Part shown: piece after piece, positions 34,491 through 46,198 of the stretch | Position numbering within the stretch: position 1 is the stretch's first letter | Layout of the letters: each line of letters begins with the position of its first letter | NCBI GenBank assembly: GCA_022457155.1 | Contig: JAJGOT010000238.1 | Coordinates: 186,001 to 250,000 of the forward strand | Origin: Cladopsammia gracilis | Taxonomy: Eukaryota > Cnidaria > Anthozoa > Scleractinia > Dendrophylliidae | Length of the DNA: 64,000 nucleotides | Direction: 5' to 3' | Program-made: the position numbers and the translations under genes | Notes under the pieces: generated by a model | Databases searched by the model: none | What the model was told of the DNA's origin: nothing | Seen by the model: only the letters and a program-made list of their open reading frames with translations

Positions 34491-35037
34491 TTTGTTATAG
34501 TAATCACGAAAACAGGAAAACAAAAGATTTTTCAGTTCAAGTAGTATATGACCAAAAACGAAAATTTAATCAAGCTGATAATGGTAATAATAATTGAAAT
34601 CTAATTAATAAATTCTTAAGGCAGCCTGTATAAGAACAAACAAAGAAAATAATAAAAAATGCTTAGAAGAGTGTGACCAGATTACGCAATGGACATGATC
34701 ATTTTAGTATGCTCCCCTCGTTTAGGAAGAAGATTCGGTTTGACATATATCACAGGACAGGACGTCCACCCGTTACCAAATTTTTATTTTTCTAACATCC
34801 TGTTCCATCTTTAGAGTCTGACTGGTGCGTTTAACACTGTAGCCGTTGCTTGTTCATTCGAAGTTGTTGTGGCAAGGCGATGGATTCTAATGTATAACGT
34901 ATTTTGATGAAAGGAACAAATGACTTACTAGCATCAAATAACGGAATAGCCTAACTCAGCCTAGCCGTACTTAACGTGAACCGTTTGGACCGCCTTACAG
35001 CTTCACAAATTGCATTTCGGTTTCATTTATTTCGCAG

Positions 35038-35196
35038 ATTCAGAACGCGAAGAATTTAGCAGTCAGAGAAATCGGGAGAACAGACAAATTCATCAGACTG
35101 CATCAGAGGAAGTCATGTTACCCTTTCTGGAATTTATCGATGAAAATGTTATCGGTGGCAAAACAAGATTTGAGGGACCATACGGAGAGAGACGGG
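35038..35196 (+). CDS. Aminotransferase exon 1 (first secure)
   Basis: Acceptor TTTCGCAG, donor GTAAGA. It is entered needing one base from upstream. It encodes SEEVMLPFLEFIDENVIGG and FEGPYGERR, ending in phase 1. Confidence 0.85.
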
Positions 35197-38100
35197 GTAA
35201 GATACGATCTTTTAATGCGTTTCGCTGTTATCGTACGCGTTGAAGTTAAGTAATGAATTTGTTTACTGATTGATGGTTCAAAAATGCACGTTCGCGCTCT
35301 TATTTTTTGTACCACTCGCCACCCTCGTCTGCCAGAATCTTCATCCCTATCCCACTTGGGTTTGTTTGTTGGATCGTAATATTTTATTTTGTGGTTCCGT
35401 TTCCGACAAAAGATGTCAATAATTTTTTCCGTAGCCCTCCTATAAAAGAGAAAGCATCAGGCTGCCCGCCATTGCCTCTCTACAATAAGGGCACTGTTAA
35501 TTGATTGAATATACAATACTAATGATAATTAGTGACTGTACTTTTCTAATGAAAATCTCTAATGTAAGCAACACGGAGCTGCGACCACAGTGACTATTAT
35601 GGCATTGGTATTTTTTTGATTTGGCAAATTGCAAACTCGACTGGACTTATACCTTAAAAGATTTAGTAGGAGTATCAATATCGCAACAATTTGCACAGTG
35701 ATGTCAATTCCATTACCTGTTAAGTCAGTCGTTTTATTGCTGCTTTTATACCAACTGTAGCTAGTGTTCTGATTGGCTAATTCGCTCACGGTCCAATTCT
35801 TCTTTGGAAAGGAGTTGTCTATCACTAAAAAAAAATACAAGGACGAGTATTCTGATTATTTAAGTACAAAGCAACAACTTTATACTTATTTTTTTATCAT
35901 CATGGAGTTTTCTTTCGTTTCTTCAAATTTTAAAGCCGTATTAATTGATTCTTTCAGCTTTAGCATTAATGTATACACAGCACAAATTGCCGCGAGGGCA
36001 CGGCCGAACTGTCAAGGACCGTTATTGTTCTTTCAGTTTCAACAAAGTTGAAATGTTTTTCAATTGCACCACGCAATTTAAGATTGATGATGATGAATCA
36101 TCACAGATAAATCAAAACACGGAGTTAGAATTGAGTTGCCATCTAAACAGCCGGAATGTTTACTTTGTGATCGACACGAGCTGCAGTTTTCGTCTTTAAC
36201 CACTAAGTGTTTCTTATTATTTGTCGCCTTTTGAAATATTGCTATTCAACAACTACATTGCGGTTTAATGACGGGTCGTTCAGTTGACTCATTCTAATTG
36301 ATGGAAGGCGAATTGTCTTTCCAAAACTGTATGGGTTTTACCAAATTTTAGTAGAATTTCACATGCCTCGCAGTTCGATGTTTGAGCAGTTCTCTACTTC
36401 TTCGACCCTTCTTCCAGTCTCTCAGTTTCGCAAAATGCTTGTCTCCCCTTCTCGCCGACAAAGTCTTGAATTTACCACCCCTTAATTTGCGTTAGCCCCG
36501 GGCAGTATTTTGGGTTTAATTTAAGAACCTCAAATGACAGTCTGGAATTCAATGGAATCTAAAATTACCAGCTCCTTTAGTTCATGCAGTAAACATCTTT
36601 GATATGAATGTTGAGCAACTCATATAATTTATGTATATTTTGTTTTCTTATTAGTGATATATTGCGACTATACAGCTTCTGGCAAGTAAGTGGATTTAAT
36701 AGTTAAGGAACACGATAGCGCATTAATTTCCATTTGCACATGTAATTGAATCACTTAAATTAAATTGAAAAGATATGTCTTCCATGACATATCAGGGACA
36801 ACCAACGTGGGAATTTAGGCTGCGTTTTTTTCTGGAAAATCCGAAATTAGATGTGTTATCTCAGATCATATGGTTTCTTCATGACCAGAGAAACGAAAAA
36901 TCCTAGAACAGATCATTTAATGTAAAAAAAAACCCGTTGGTATTTAGATTTGACCTGAAAAATCTCACCAAAGTATGGATTCAACGGATTCGTGATCCGT
37001 TTTTGGATTCAAGTAAAAAAAAAACCCGCAAAATCTCTTTTTGGATTCAAGAATCCGGATTCGGATTTTCCCAAAAAGCACAGTCTTAGAAAGCTGCATT
37101 TTGCATACATTTGGATGATATTAGCTGAATATTGAAGTGCCAAAGGGTCTAACGTGAAGGAATTTTATTATCAACAAAACTTACAGGACATTCAGGACAT
37201 TCCTGCATATAAATTTGTGACCTCAGTGCGGAAATTGGATTTCCACAGTGACGTCACAATTTGGATTTCCTGCATATAAATCTGGATTTCCGCGTCATTG
37301 ATTGCCTGTGAAACGCGAGGGCAGAGTTTTCGCGGCGGCGGACTCGCGAATGCTGGTGGTGGGCAATTCGCAGGGTATTGCTGAGTTTTGTTTTTTATCT
37401 ATGTTGTGGTTCAAATTTTTCTTTGCTTTAAAATTTTTCAAACCAGTTTAATTTTTATTTTCTTTTGTCTCAGATTCATTATCATATTCTGAGACAAAGG
37501 AAAACAAAAATCAAACTGGTTTGAAAAATTTTAAACCAAAGAAAAATTTGAACCACAACATCTACATGCTGACCGAAACATAAAAAAGAAAGGAGGCAAT
37601 GTTACTACATTTGGGTAGAAAAAACTTGGTCAATAAGATTTCTATTTGAAAACGTTAACGTGAACCAGCGGACGGAATGTAAATTGAGTGGTCCAGACGA
37701 AACCATTTCCATCAACCAATTAAATTACGCGATTCAGTTCATCTGTGTCACATGCGGAGTGCAAAAATAATGCATTAACATTCGTAACTATTCATTGCCA
37801 GGCCCCTCGAGTTTATCGAGAACTACATCCGGGACTACGTGTACCCTTTTTACGCCAACACACACACCACAACAAGTGTGACGTCGCGCCAGACTACTAA
37901 ATTCAGACAGGAGGCACGGTAAGACATTTGTAAGCCTTTTAGATTACTCCGTATTGTGGTAAGCTAAAAAATAAATATTTTGGTAAAATGACCGGTTTTG
38001 CTCAGTGTTTTATGCCAATTCCTTACAGTGATATCATTAAAAAATGCGTCAACGCCGGACCCGATGACGTAGTTGTGTTCACTGGTAGTGGAACTACCGG

Positions 38101-41100
38101 AGCCATCCACAAGTTAGTTCATGCTTTGCAGTTAAAAGGAAAAGTCGTGGGCAAGTCTGTAAGTGAAAGAATTAGATCGTTGTAGCCCTTTTGCTATTTA
38201 TTAACAGAAAATAACGTCAATGTAACATTTATTATAACATATGTATATGATGATCATTTTTGTTAAAAATCATTTATATCTTTTGCGTGGTCATGAAGGA
38301 TTTTTGCATCAAAACGGAGATTGGTTGACAGTAGTACAATGAGCCGTTTTGCTTAACGAAAACAACATGTCCTTAGTGAGAATGAAATTTCGTTCTGTGC
38401 TCATTTTATTATTAAATTGCGCAAACGAAATTGGCATTCAGTCGGAAGGCATTTTTTTTCAATTTTACACGGTTTTTCTACAACATTTGATGAATTAAGT
38501 AATGCTCCACATAAGAACTATAGTAAACTTCATTGTTCGGCGGCATTGGCTCTTTCCCACATAGAATATGTTTGGTTTCAAGAATAGAGGAGGGACTGAT
38601 GGTTCATAATTATATTTCACTATAAAAATAAAGAAAATCCATTTGCGTCAAATAAATTTTAGGAAATGTTCGTGCTTAACCAATCAGAATAGCAGAAGAC
38701 AATAGCTAATAATGTTGCTTCTTTGATGAAGTTCCCCAAATACAATACCTTTTAAAACTTGCATGTTGTGCGATTGGGTCTTAAATTACTTGAAACGTTA
38801 AAAAAATTAGACAAAATGCATCTTGAACCTTCACTTTTTAGCAGTTTTTGAGTCTAGGCCAATGAGATCACTATTTGTAACAACGAAAAAAGTTAACATT
38901 CCATCGTGCATTGCCGTTCAGCGCTATCCTTCTTATGCGGACCATTACTTAAAAGCTTGTGCAAATCGTTCCAGTGGACGTCGAGTGCCCAATACATTTC
39001 AGATAATAATTCATGAAGTTTGAACAAAGAACATCATAATCGTAAACGTGGTTTAGAAACTCGATCTTAATTTAGCTAATGTAGATTTTGGCTATTTTAA
39101 TCCTTCGTTTTCTCTGTATTTGCCGAGAAATTTGAGAACTGAGTTCATCAAACACTCAAAAATTGTTTCATCAGATTTTTAAACACCTGCTGCGCCTCAT
39201 GCTTTTATCAACCGCCCACTTCTCGGTGCATGGAAATCACTTCCTCGTGTTTAATCGCGTTCGAAGAACGCAATCCTAATTTCGTGTTGGAGACAAATTT
39301 GAGATTTTTTGGTAGACGGTCTTCCAAATGGCCGCCCCTATTGGTTTTTTTCAGGGGCTCATTTCCGCCGGAAATTCCTTCGAACGCGTCTCCATGATCT
39401 GTGAATACTGCTAGTATATTACGTATGAACATGGTAAACAGTCGGTAAGAGACAATGTATCTGTCATGGACTGTACACAGTGGTATCAGTTTATGCAAAC
39501 CTACATACCACACTATCCAAATAAATAAGCGTGCTGAAACGCTACGAAGAAGTGTCAGTTTCATCAGGAATATATATCCAAACACCGAGAAGTGGGTTGA
39601 AGAAAAGAGGCGCAACAGGTGTTTGGAATCTGATGAAACACTCTTTCGAGTGTTTGATGAACTTCTCGGCAAACTGCTCATCAAATACTGAAAACACGAC
39701 GGAAGAAGTAAAGCCGCCAAAATCTATGCTAGCTAATTCAGATCGGGTTTCTGAACACCTTTGCGCTTTATATGATGTTCTTTGTTCAAACTTGATGAAT
39801 TATTAACTGAAATGTATTGGGCACTCGACCTCCACGTGAACGATTTGAAAAAGCCATTAATTCATCAAAATCGACTTTGTAGAAAAACCGTGCAAAACAC
39901 GAAATACGTTTAAAAACATTACTTTGGTTGATAAATAAAGAAAGATGGTAAATGGTAAGCTCGATCGGTAATGACATTTGTCCCACGCTCGTGACAAGTT
40001 AAACATTACATGTTTCTCATTACCTAGGTTGTCATTGAAATTTTATTAATCTTAAATGGATGAAGGATGTTATTTAAATTGACGTTATTGAATGTTCGTT
40101 CTGATTAAAAACAATCCTCTAAGGGATAGTGTTCCGCCAAAATAAGGAAGTTTTGCTTATTTGATTACCATGTTATGTCGCCAAATGCCACCGAATATAC
40201 AACTAAATTAGATAAAAAAAGATTCTATACAGCAAAACAGAAGCAGTAGTTTGGAGAAAACGTGCAGGAGAACAAGGATGGTTGGTGACAGACGGTCAAG
40301 AAATCGAAATTGCCACTCTGGTGGAATTTTGAAGTTTTTAATCAGTAGCAGTTACTCTGTCTTTTTAGTTTGCATTTCTTTGCGATCATCACTTTTGACG
40401 ATTTTTTCGTCCTAAAGCAAGCTCCTGGCCATAATCATGAAAACTCAATATTTCAGCCGGGACGCTGAAATTATCACACATACATTTTGAAGAATGCGTT
40501 TTTTTGGATGTTACGAAAAGTAAATTCCTGGTAATGAGAGGCAAAAGATGTATTTCAAAGAAAAATCTTTACCTTTAATCTACCTATGCTCAAAGAAAAT
40601 CAGTCTATGTTGTGGTGCAATTTTGTCCTTGGTGCAAATTTTATTTTCCTTTGTTTACAACTCATTTTCATACATTTCCATACCCAAAAACAAAGGAAAA
40701 TAAAATTTGCACCAAGGACAAAATTGCACCACAACATCTATCTTGTATTGGTCATTCAAAACTCATTAATAATTCATGAGCATATCAGCCAATCACACGA
40801 CGCAAATCGATCACGTGTATTATAGCCTTTATACCTGGTAATCTACGGTCATTATGAAAAGCCTGGTGGCGGCTTTGATTTCAGTCACAGGGGAGTTCGG
40901 GGCTGAATGGGCAAACAATGCAATTATCGCTGAATTTTTAATGAGAATGATTTTAAAATGACCGTGATATTTATATTAAGATCACACGTAATCTTTATAT
41001 AAAGGTTACTGATATGGGTAGTAATTGTTCAGGATTCTTAGTGCAACAAATGGTGACTTTAATATTTTTGTGCAGTACTGTTTTACGAAATCTGGTCTTT

Positions 41101-43485
41101 CGCCATTCTATTTGGAATCTTCTCAACAAAATAAACAACCAACAGTTTAACAAGTGAGCCGTTATTTGAATGACACCAGCGCCTCGTGTAAATTGTCAGG
41201 TAAGCGACTGGTTCGCAGATGCAAGCTGCTTATTTCTACTCGTTCTCTACTTCTGAAAAAAAAAATTGTCAGCCGTTTTATCTACCGTACCTGACAACTT
41301 TAGTAAAGCATTTTCAGTAGATGTTATCCCTCAGAACTATAAAATCCCAAAACTTTCGACAGGAGCCGGGAAGCAATGGTCACTTCGTCGAAGACGTGGC
41401 ACATGTGTTGTATGCTAATCAGTCTAGTCTACTTGTTTTTCTCGTATGCTAATTTCCTCTTTGCACAAAAGCGCAATTGTTTTAATTCCGAAGGGGCACG
41501 CTTTTGAAAGAATGTTTTTGAAGCCGTTCAAAAAACTCGCAGCACGTGTATTACCAGGTGTAAAAACTCTCGGCTTCGCCTCGAGTTTTTAAACCTGATA
41601 ATACACTACTGCTCGTTTTTTAAACTATACATAATATACTCAATAATTTTTTTAACCAAATTATTTTTCACATTCAGGTTGTCTTTGTTGGTCCATTTGA
41701 GCACCACTCGAATATTCTACCCTGGAAAGAAACTGGGACAAAGGTAATGATTGCTAATAATAGGTTATTAACAGTGATTTTACAAAACCTATCAAACAAA
41801 ATTTAGTAGCCCAGTGTCTAGTCCTTAAAAAAAAAGAGGACAACTGAATTAGCATCTAAAATACATTTTATGGAGGCGGATAATTCTGAAAGCCCAGCCT
41901 TCTGGTCTCGTTAGCATGTGCAAAATTCAAAATAATGTTTACTCTAACATAAGGTCAGTAGGGCTAATCAACATAAAATAGTTATCTTCCGCCATTGATG
42001 AAAAAGGTCTATATTTGGCTAGACATTACAGCTTGATATAGTAAAACGTGAAGATTAGGTTTGACTCTGACTGACGTTTCGGTAGTTTAAAACAACTTGA
42101 TCTTCTTTCAAATTTACCACGGTTACTCCGCTAAATTACGTATTGCTCTCTGTTTTTTACTGGACAATCCAACCAACCCACATGCAGTGATTGCTTTTTA
42201 AAGATTGCTTAATTTGATCTTCCAATGTTTTCGGCTGAAGTATACTAAATTTATTTATAGAAATTACCTAATAATCGTCACTTATGAATTCCAGACAATA
42301 GGCAAAATAAAAATATAAAACTGTAAACATTAGTAGCGTGTAGCAAGCATAAGACCATTTCATGTTACACTCTGTAGATACCTGTGTTTCGATAATTCCG
42401 TTTTGAATTTAGTTGCAGGTCATGATTTACTACAATCGCAAAAATTAAATCCCAGCAGAAAATTGCATTTCATATTGCTGAAATGTGAAATTAACACATT
42501 CTTTTCTGTATTCATAGATTGTCCGAATACAGGATAATACTGAAGGAACAGTCAATATGGAGATGCTGGAGGCCAACTTGAGGGTAATGTCTGCTTGTTA
42601 GTTATTGCCTGTAAGTTAATCAGATTGGTATCTGAAATTATGTTTGAATAACAAGACGTGCATTTCTCTACTATGGTTTGTCCTACATAGAAATACCGCT
42701 TAGCGGAATACAACATATACGTGGCGTTTTCAGCAGCTTCCAATGTGACGGGCATCCTGACAGACACAGTAGCAGTAGCTGAACTGTGCCACAAATATGG
42801 CGCCTTATCATTCTGGGATTACGCCTCTGCTGGTCCATACCTCAAAATTGATATGAACCCCACAGTGAATGGGTGAGTGTCTTGTATTCGTTAAGGTTCA
42901 ACCATTGTTTGGGATCTGGTTACGGTGCTACGTTGTCCTCGTTTTCATGCTGTAGACATGCAATTTGCTCGGAAAAAAAAAAAACAAGTTCAGTGGTCTG
43001 CACATGCCATGAGTATAAGCATAAGCGGAAGCATACGAATTTGCGTCAAGTAAAGAGCAAAAAATTGACTTATGGCTTGCGCTTATGATTATAAGTCAAA
43101 TTGAAGAAACGTTGACTCGTGAAAAAGCATAAACCATGAACAATGAGACCGAATGGTATTCTGGGTAGGCAGCATTGGCAAGCTAGTAATATTCTGTTTC
43201 TTGATAATCAAGATGTTTTCTTTGTTTGAGACATTTAAGAGCATGATTTAAGGATCCTGTGTTAATATAATGTATATTCTGTCACAGAGGAAGATTAAAT
43301 TTTCCAACTTCCCAGTAAACCTTTGGGTCGCATCGTTCTTGGTTTATGCTTTACACCCGACAACGTTTCTTCAATTTCGTGTATGTCACTAGTGAAAACC
43401 GGGCTTCAAGAATCGTCTTTTTCTTCGGCGCCAACAAAAATTACGTGGTAACCAGAAATAACAATATAGCATAGAAATGATGTTA

Positions 43486-43524
<39 letters not shown>

Positions 43525-44255
43525 ACGAAGCTAACAATCTGTAACAACTCATTCGTTGCTTGCTGTTTATTAGAGGAGACAAATTAGATTTTTTCATAAT
43601 CTTTGTTTCAAAATATTCTTTCCTCCCTTTTTAGATACAAAGATGCAGTTTTTCTCTCTCCTCATAAATTTGTAGGAGGACCTGGTACGCCAGGTTGGTA
43701 TTTATTATTTTGTCACCACAGTTTGATAGAACCTTGTTTTTAAGTTTGCTCATTTATTTCGCTGCCCTAGGATTACTCATCGCCAAAAAGAAAGTGTTCA
43801 AAAATCCTGTACCTGGTGGCTGTGGAGGTGGAACAGTTCTTTTTGTAAGTTTTAAAACAAGATGATATTGGTGTTCCATTAATAGAAATCAACGGCTCAG
43901 TTTATATTCAATATATAGTTTTATTTTTTGAAATTCACGTGGAGAGCATACAGTTGAATATTTCTGAGCTAACACTCTCGTTATTTCTCATACCTCTCTG
44001 CCCTAAGCTGCCATCTTTATGAGGTCTAAAATCCTTTGGCTTTACATAAAACACGGCGCGTTATTGAAAACACAGGAGAAAGTACATTTTATTTATATCC
44101 TTAGTCTCTATGTCATTTACAATCCTTCGTGTGCTCTGAAACAGGTAACACGTGACACACATTTATACTTGAAAGACATCGAAGAAAGGGAAGAGGGTGG
44201 AACACCAGCTATAGTGGAGTCAATACGGGCTGGTATGGTCTTCCAACTAAAACAG
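35038..44255 (+). CDS. Class-V PLP-dependent aminotransferase / cysteine-desulfurase-like protein, ten exons, both ends incomplete
   Basis: Exons 35038-35196, 36655-36685, 37802-37918, 38029-38158, 41678-41743, 42518-42583, 42691-42872, 43635-43693, 43771-43844 and 44145-44255 join in one frame, giving about 331 residues. Motifs in order are an N-terminal FLEFIDENVIGG, CDYTASGKPLEFIENYI, YANTHTTTSVTSRQTTKF, FTGSGTTGAIHKLVHAL (PLP-phosphate binding), FVGPFEHHSNILPWKETG, FSAASNVTGILTDT, FWDYASAGPY (Asp contacting the PLP ring nitrogen), LSPHKFVGGPGTPGLLIAKK (Schiff-base Lys) and EREEGGTPAIVESIRAG. This is the full Aminotran_5 core, so an active enzyme is plausible. The substrate is not predictable; the family includes cysteine desulfurases, kynureninases and epimerase-like enzymes. 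The C-terminal domain is not found in the remaining 19.7 kb. Confidence 0.88.
36655..36685 (+). CDS. Aminotransferase exon 2 (31-bp micro-exon)
   Basis: Acceptor TTATTAG, donor GTAAGT. It encodes VIYCDYTASGK with its split codons. Phases match on both sides. Confidence 0.85.
36817..37085. mobile_element. TIR element of about 270 bp
   Basis: The left end TAGGCTGCGTTTTTTTCTGG, then AAAATCCG, and the right end CGGATTTTCCCAAAAAGCAC, then AGTCTTA, are inverted copies. TTGGATTC is repeated several times inside. Confidence 0.6.
37396..37559. mobile_element. Foldback element, TCTA target duplication, copy 1
   Basis: TGTTGTGGTTCAAATTTTTC on the left and GAAAAATTTGAACCACAACA on the right are perfect inverted ends, and the match continues inward through TTGAAAAATTTTAAA and TCTGAGACAAAG. 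TCTA borders both sides. The same terminus is used by 40608-40736. Confidence 0.85.
37802..37918 (+). CDS. Aminotransferase exon 3
   Basis: Acceptor TTGCCAG, donor GTAAGA. It encodes PLEFIENYIRDYVYPFYANT and HTTTSVTSRQTTKFRQEA. Confidence 0.92.
38029..38158 (+). CDS. Aminotransferase exon 4, PLP-phosphate loop
   Basis: Acceptor CCTTACAG, donor GTAAGT at 38159. It encodes DDVVVFTGSGTTGAIHKLVH. It ends phase 0 at GKS. Confidence 0.93.
38450..39990. mobile_element. Large decayed palindromic element of about 1.5 kb
   Basis: Three inverted pairs are nested in order: CGGTTTTTCTACAACATTTGATGAATTAA (38470) with 39850-39895; CAAATCGTTCCAGTGGACGTCGAGTGCCCAATACATTTC through TTTGAACAAAGAACATCATA (38962-39035) with 39773-39850; and CATCAGATTTTTAAACACCTG...AACCGCCCACTTCTC (39168-39225) with 39592-39650. 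The 170-codon minus-strand frame across the centre (39208-39720) is not recognised as a protein. Confidence 0.6.
40608..40736. mobile_element. Foldback element, TCTA target duplication, copy 2
   Basis: TGTTGTGGTGCAATTTTGTC and its perfect inverse bound a hairpin with arms of about 50 bp and a loop of about 33 bp. TCTA is present directly before and after. The arms are near-identical, so insertion is recent or the arms are gene-converted. Confidence 0.85.
41525..41635. mobile_element. Palindromic MITE
   Basis: AAAAACTCGCAGCACGTGTATTACCAGGT and its inverse around TCGGCTTCGCCTCGA. The same TTCGCTGCGCTCACTCG-style centre occurs in the foldback at 53222-53366. Confidence 0.65.
41678..41743 (+). 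CDS. Aminotransferase exon 5
   Basis: Acceptor CATTCAG, donor GTAATG. It encodes VVFVGPFEHHSNILPWKETG, phase 0 at both ends. Confidence 0.92.
42060..42125 (-). mobile_element. Degraded PLE end / hammerhead relic
   Basis: The minus strand reads AAAGAAGATC...ACCGAAACGTCAGTC, like the GAAGACC...GGTCGAAACGTC core at 12131-12154. The stems no longer pair fully. Confidence 0.3.
42518..42583 (+). CDS. Aminotransferase exon 6
   Basis: Acceptor TTCATAG, donor GTAATG. It encodes IVRIQDNTEGTVNMEMLEAN, phase 0. Confidence 0.9.
42691..42872 (+). CDS. Aminotransferase exon 7
   Basis: Acceptor CCTACATAG, donor GTGAGT. It encodes VAFSAASNVTGILTDTVAVA and LSFWDYASAGPYLKIDMNPT. The Asp of WDYAS is the expected cofactor contact. 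Confidence 0.93.
43485..43525 (+). repeat. (AAAT)n microsatellite
   Basis: About ten AAAT units in one run. Confidence 0.9.
43635..43693 (+). CDS. Aminotransferase exon 8, catalytic lysine
   Basis: Acceptor TTTTTAG, donor GTTGGT. It encodes YKDAVFLSPHKFVGGPGTP. The Lys of SPHK is the expected Schiff-base residue. Confidence 0.93.
43771..43844 (+). CDS. Aminotransferase exon 9
   Basis: Acceptor GCCCTAG, donor GTAAGT. It encodes GLLIAKKKVFKNPVPGGCGG. Confidence 0.92.
44145..44255 (+). CDS. Aminotransferase exon 10 (last seen)
   Basis: Acceptor TGAAACAG, donor GTAATT. It encodes LKDIEEREEGGTPAIVESIR, then AGMVFQLKQ, the GGTP substrate/cofactor loop. Phase 0 at both ends. Confidence 0.92.
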
Positions 44256-44276
44256 GTAATTAATACAACAAATAAT

Positions 44277-44356
44277 CTGGAGTCAATACGAGCTGGTATG
44301 GACTTTCAACTGAAACAGGTAAAGACCCTGGAGTCAATACGGGCTCATATGTAACT
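44277..44356 (+). repeat. Two partial tandem duplicates of the 3' end of aminotransferase exon 10
   Basis: 44277-44318 repeats GGAGTCAATACGAGCTGGTATG and on to TGAAACAG with its own GTAAAG donor. 44329-44352 repeats GGAGTCAATACGGGCT and then diverges to a stop. Neither copy has an acceptor-like tract or the 5' two thirds of the exon. An open frame runs from exon 10 through both copies to a TAA at 44352-44354, so retention of the intron would add these residues. Confidence 0.8.
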
Positions 44357-44706
44357 GGAATCGGTACTCGAATCGGTACAGATAAGCTATAATACATCAC
44401 GGGCGGGAAACGATGTTTAAAACTGAAAAAAAGCTATAATAATATCAGTATAGCCTTTACAGTCTCTTAGAATATGATAGGAAACTTAAAGGCGGGTGTT
44501 ACACGCTGAAATATTTCGTGCAGCAAAATGACATGCTTAATGAACCATTGCAGTCCCACGATGTTTTGGTTTTAAAACCTCTGGGCGCATGCGTGACAAC
44601 CAAATCGTGGCAAGCTGCAAGATGAACGTTGCACCGTGTAACATCACGGTTCGTGCAGCAGCAACAATCTTGCATCAGGTATCACAACGCCTTTGCGAGG
44701 CTTGCT

Positions 44707-45185
44707 GCACTGCATATTGTCCTCGACCCATGTCCACAACAGTACTATAAATCCACTTTCAGCCCAATTTTCCTTCTGACAAAAATTAATGAAGATAGGT
44801 TTTTTTTGGGGGGGGGGGGAGGGGGAAGTGACTGAGGATATTTTGGTACCCAGTTCCATACCAGTTACAGCGACCCACAGCTCAAAACCCTAAACTGGCC
44901 AGTACCAGCTCCCATTTATTTTATTTTAGGAAGACAGGGTACTAAGTACAAGTTAAATAGAAGCGACTAGGAACAACGTCTCAACTTTAAATTTCGGGGC
45001 CATTGCCGGCATGCAACTCAACCTCTCCAGTCAAATCAGAAATTCCATCTCTTCCTCCCACATTGCTAAAGGTTTGCAGTGCATCTTCCCCCGAACTTTG
45101 CGAGACATATTCCTAGTATTATGGTACATGTATTTCATGGCATTGAGTAACCAACCGTTTACACGAGAATCGCAAACTCGTCTCA

Positions 45186-45218
<33 letters not shown>

Positions 45219-45467
45219 GGTGGGTGAGTTGTCTTGCCTCGGCAGGTAGGGTAATCCTGGCAGGTGGGACAACTTTTTCTCATATACACTTTGGCTTGCC
45301 TACACGAGACGAGACAGATCAAATTGTTCCAGGAGCAGAGAGCAGAGAAGTTTTCTCGGGGGGAGGGATGTCTCAGGTACCAGAGACCATATAAATAGGG
45401 CCTAAATTTCGAGTTGCGTTACGTGTACATGTACTTTTACTCGCATTGTTCCGAGCCACACTGGTCT
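44707..45467 (+). repeat. Macro-repeat unit 0, remnant
   Basis: This segment (TGCACTGCATATTGTCCTCG to CCACACTGGTCTGA) is nearly identical to 58795-59660 inside unit 2. In unit 2 it is followed by 59667 onward; here it is joined directly to the 44-bp array. It therefore marks a truncated upstream unit with a deletion junction at about 45467. It contains a long G run (about 45187-45213). Confidence 0.8.
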
Positions 45468-45890
45468 GACTGGAGTAGCTAGCCAACCCCCGGGACACTT
45501 TGTGACGACAGTCATGGAGTAGCGGGCCAACCCCCGGGACACTTTGTGACGACAGTCATGGAGTAGCGGGCCAACCCCCGGGACACTTTGTGACGACAGT
45601 CATGGAGTAGCGAGCCAACCCCCGGGACACTTCATGACGACAGTCATGGAGTAGCGAGCCAACCCCCGGGACACTTCATGACGACAGTCATGCAGTAGCG
45701 AGCCAACCCCCGGGACACTTCATGACGACAGTCATGGAGTAGCGAGCTAACCCCCGGGACACTTCGTGACGAAAGTCATGGAGTAGCGAGCCAACCCCCG
45801 GGACACTTCGTGACGACAGTACATGGAGTAGTTAGCAAACTCCCGGGACACTTTGTGACGACACTCATGGAGTAGCGAGCATCCCCTCAG
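45468..45890 (+). repeat. 44-bp satellite array, unit 1 (about nine copies)
   Basis: The unit contains ATGGAGTAGCGAGCCAACCC, then CCGGGACACTTCGTGACGAC. It is followed by GAGCATCCCCTCAGGCATCG in all three arrays. Two variants (CTTTGTGACG and CTTCATGACG) are clustered, which suggests local amplification. Confidence 0.92.
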
Positions 45891-46198
45891 GCATCGCCCC
45901 GTATGCCATTGTGTTTAGCGACATATACTTACAGTGCCCAGTTTCTTGATGCGCAGCATAATTATTTGCATATACAGAACCAGTCGGTTGTAATTGGTCA
46001 ACAGATTAAGCTTTGGGAATGCTCTAGTCTCTTGGCAGATTCAACTGCTGTCAATTATGCATTTTGACGCGTGATGTAAATACCAAGGTGTGATAACATT
46101 AACAATTGCGGGGCGCGCTCTTTCTAAAGCATTTTGTCAACAAATTCGTGTGGGGCAAGATTTTTTTTAATCTTTAGATTCGCAATGGTTAGAGCGCA

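Noticed and set aside
39208..39720. 170-codon minus-strand open frame
   Set aside because: It lies across the centre of a large palindromic element, has no recognised motif, and competing frames overlap it on the other strand.
44644..45394. Frames with poly-Gly or poly-Pro
   Set aside because: They come from G runs of uncertain length in the assembly.
45468..45890. Regular 44-bp repeats resembling a CRISPR array
   Set aside because: Units are contiguous with no unique spacers, the context is a spliced animal genome and no cas genes exist. Plain satellite.
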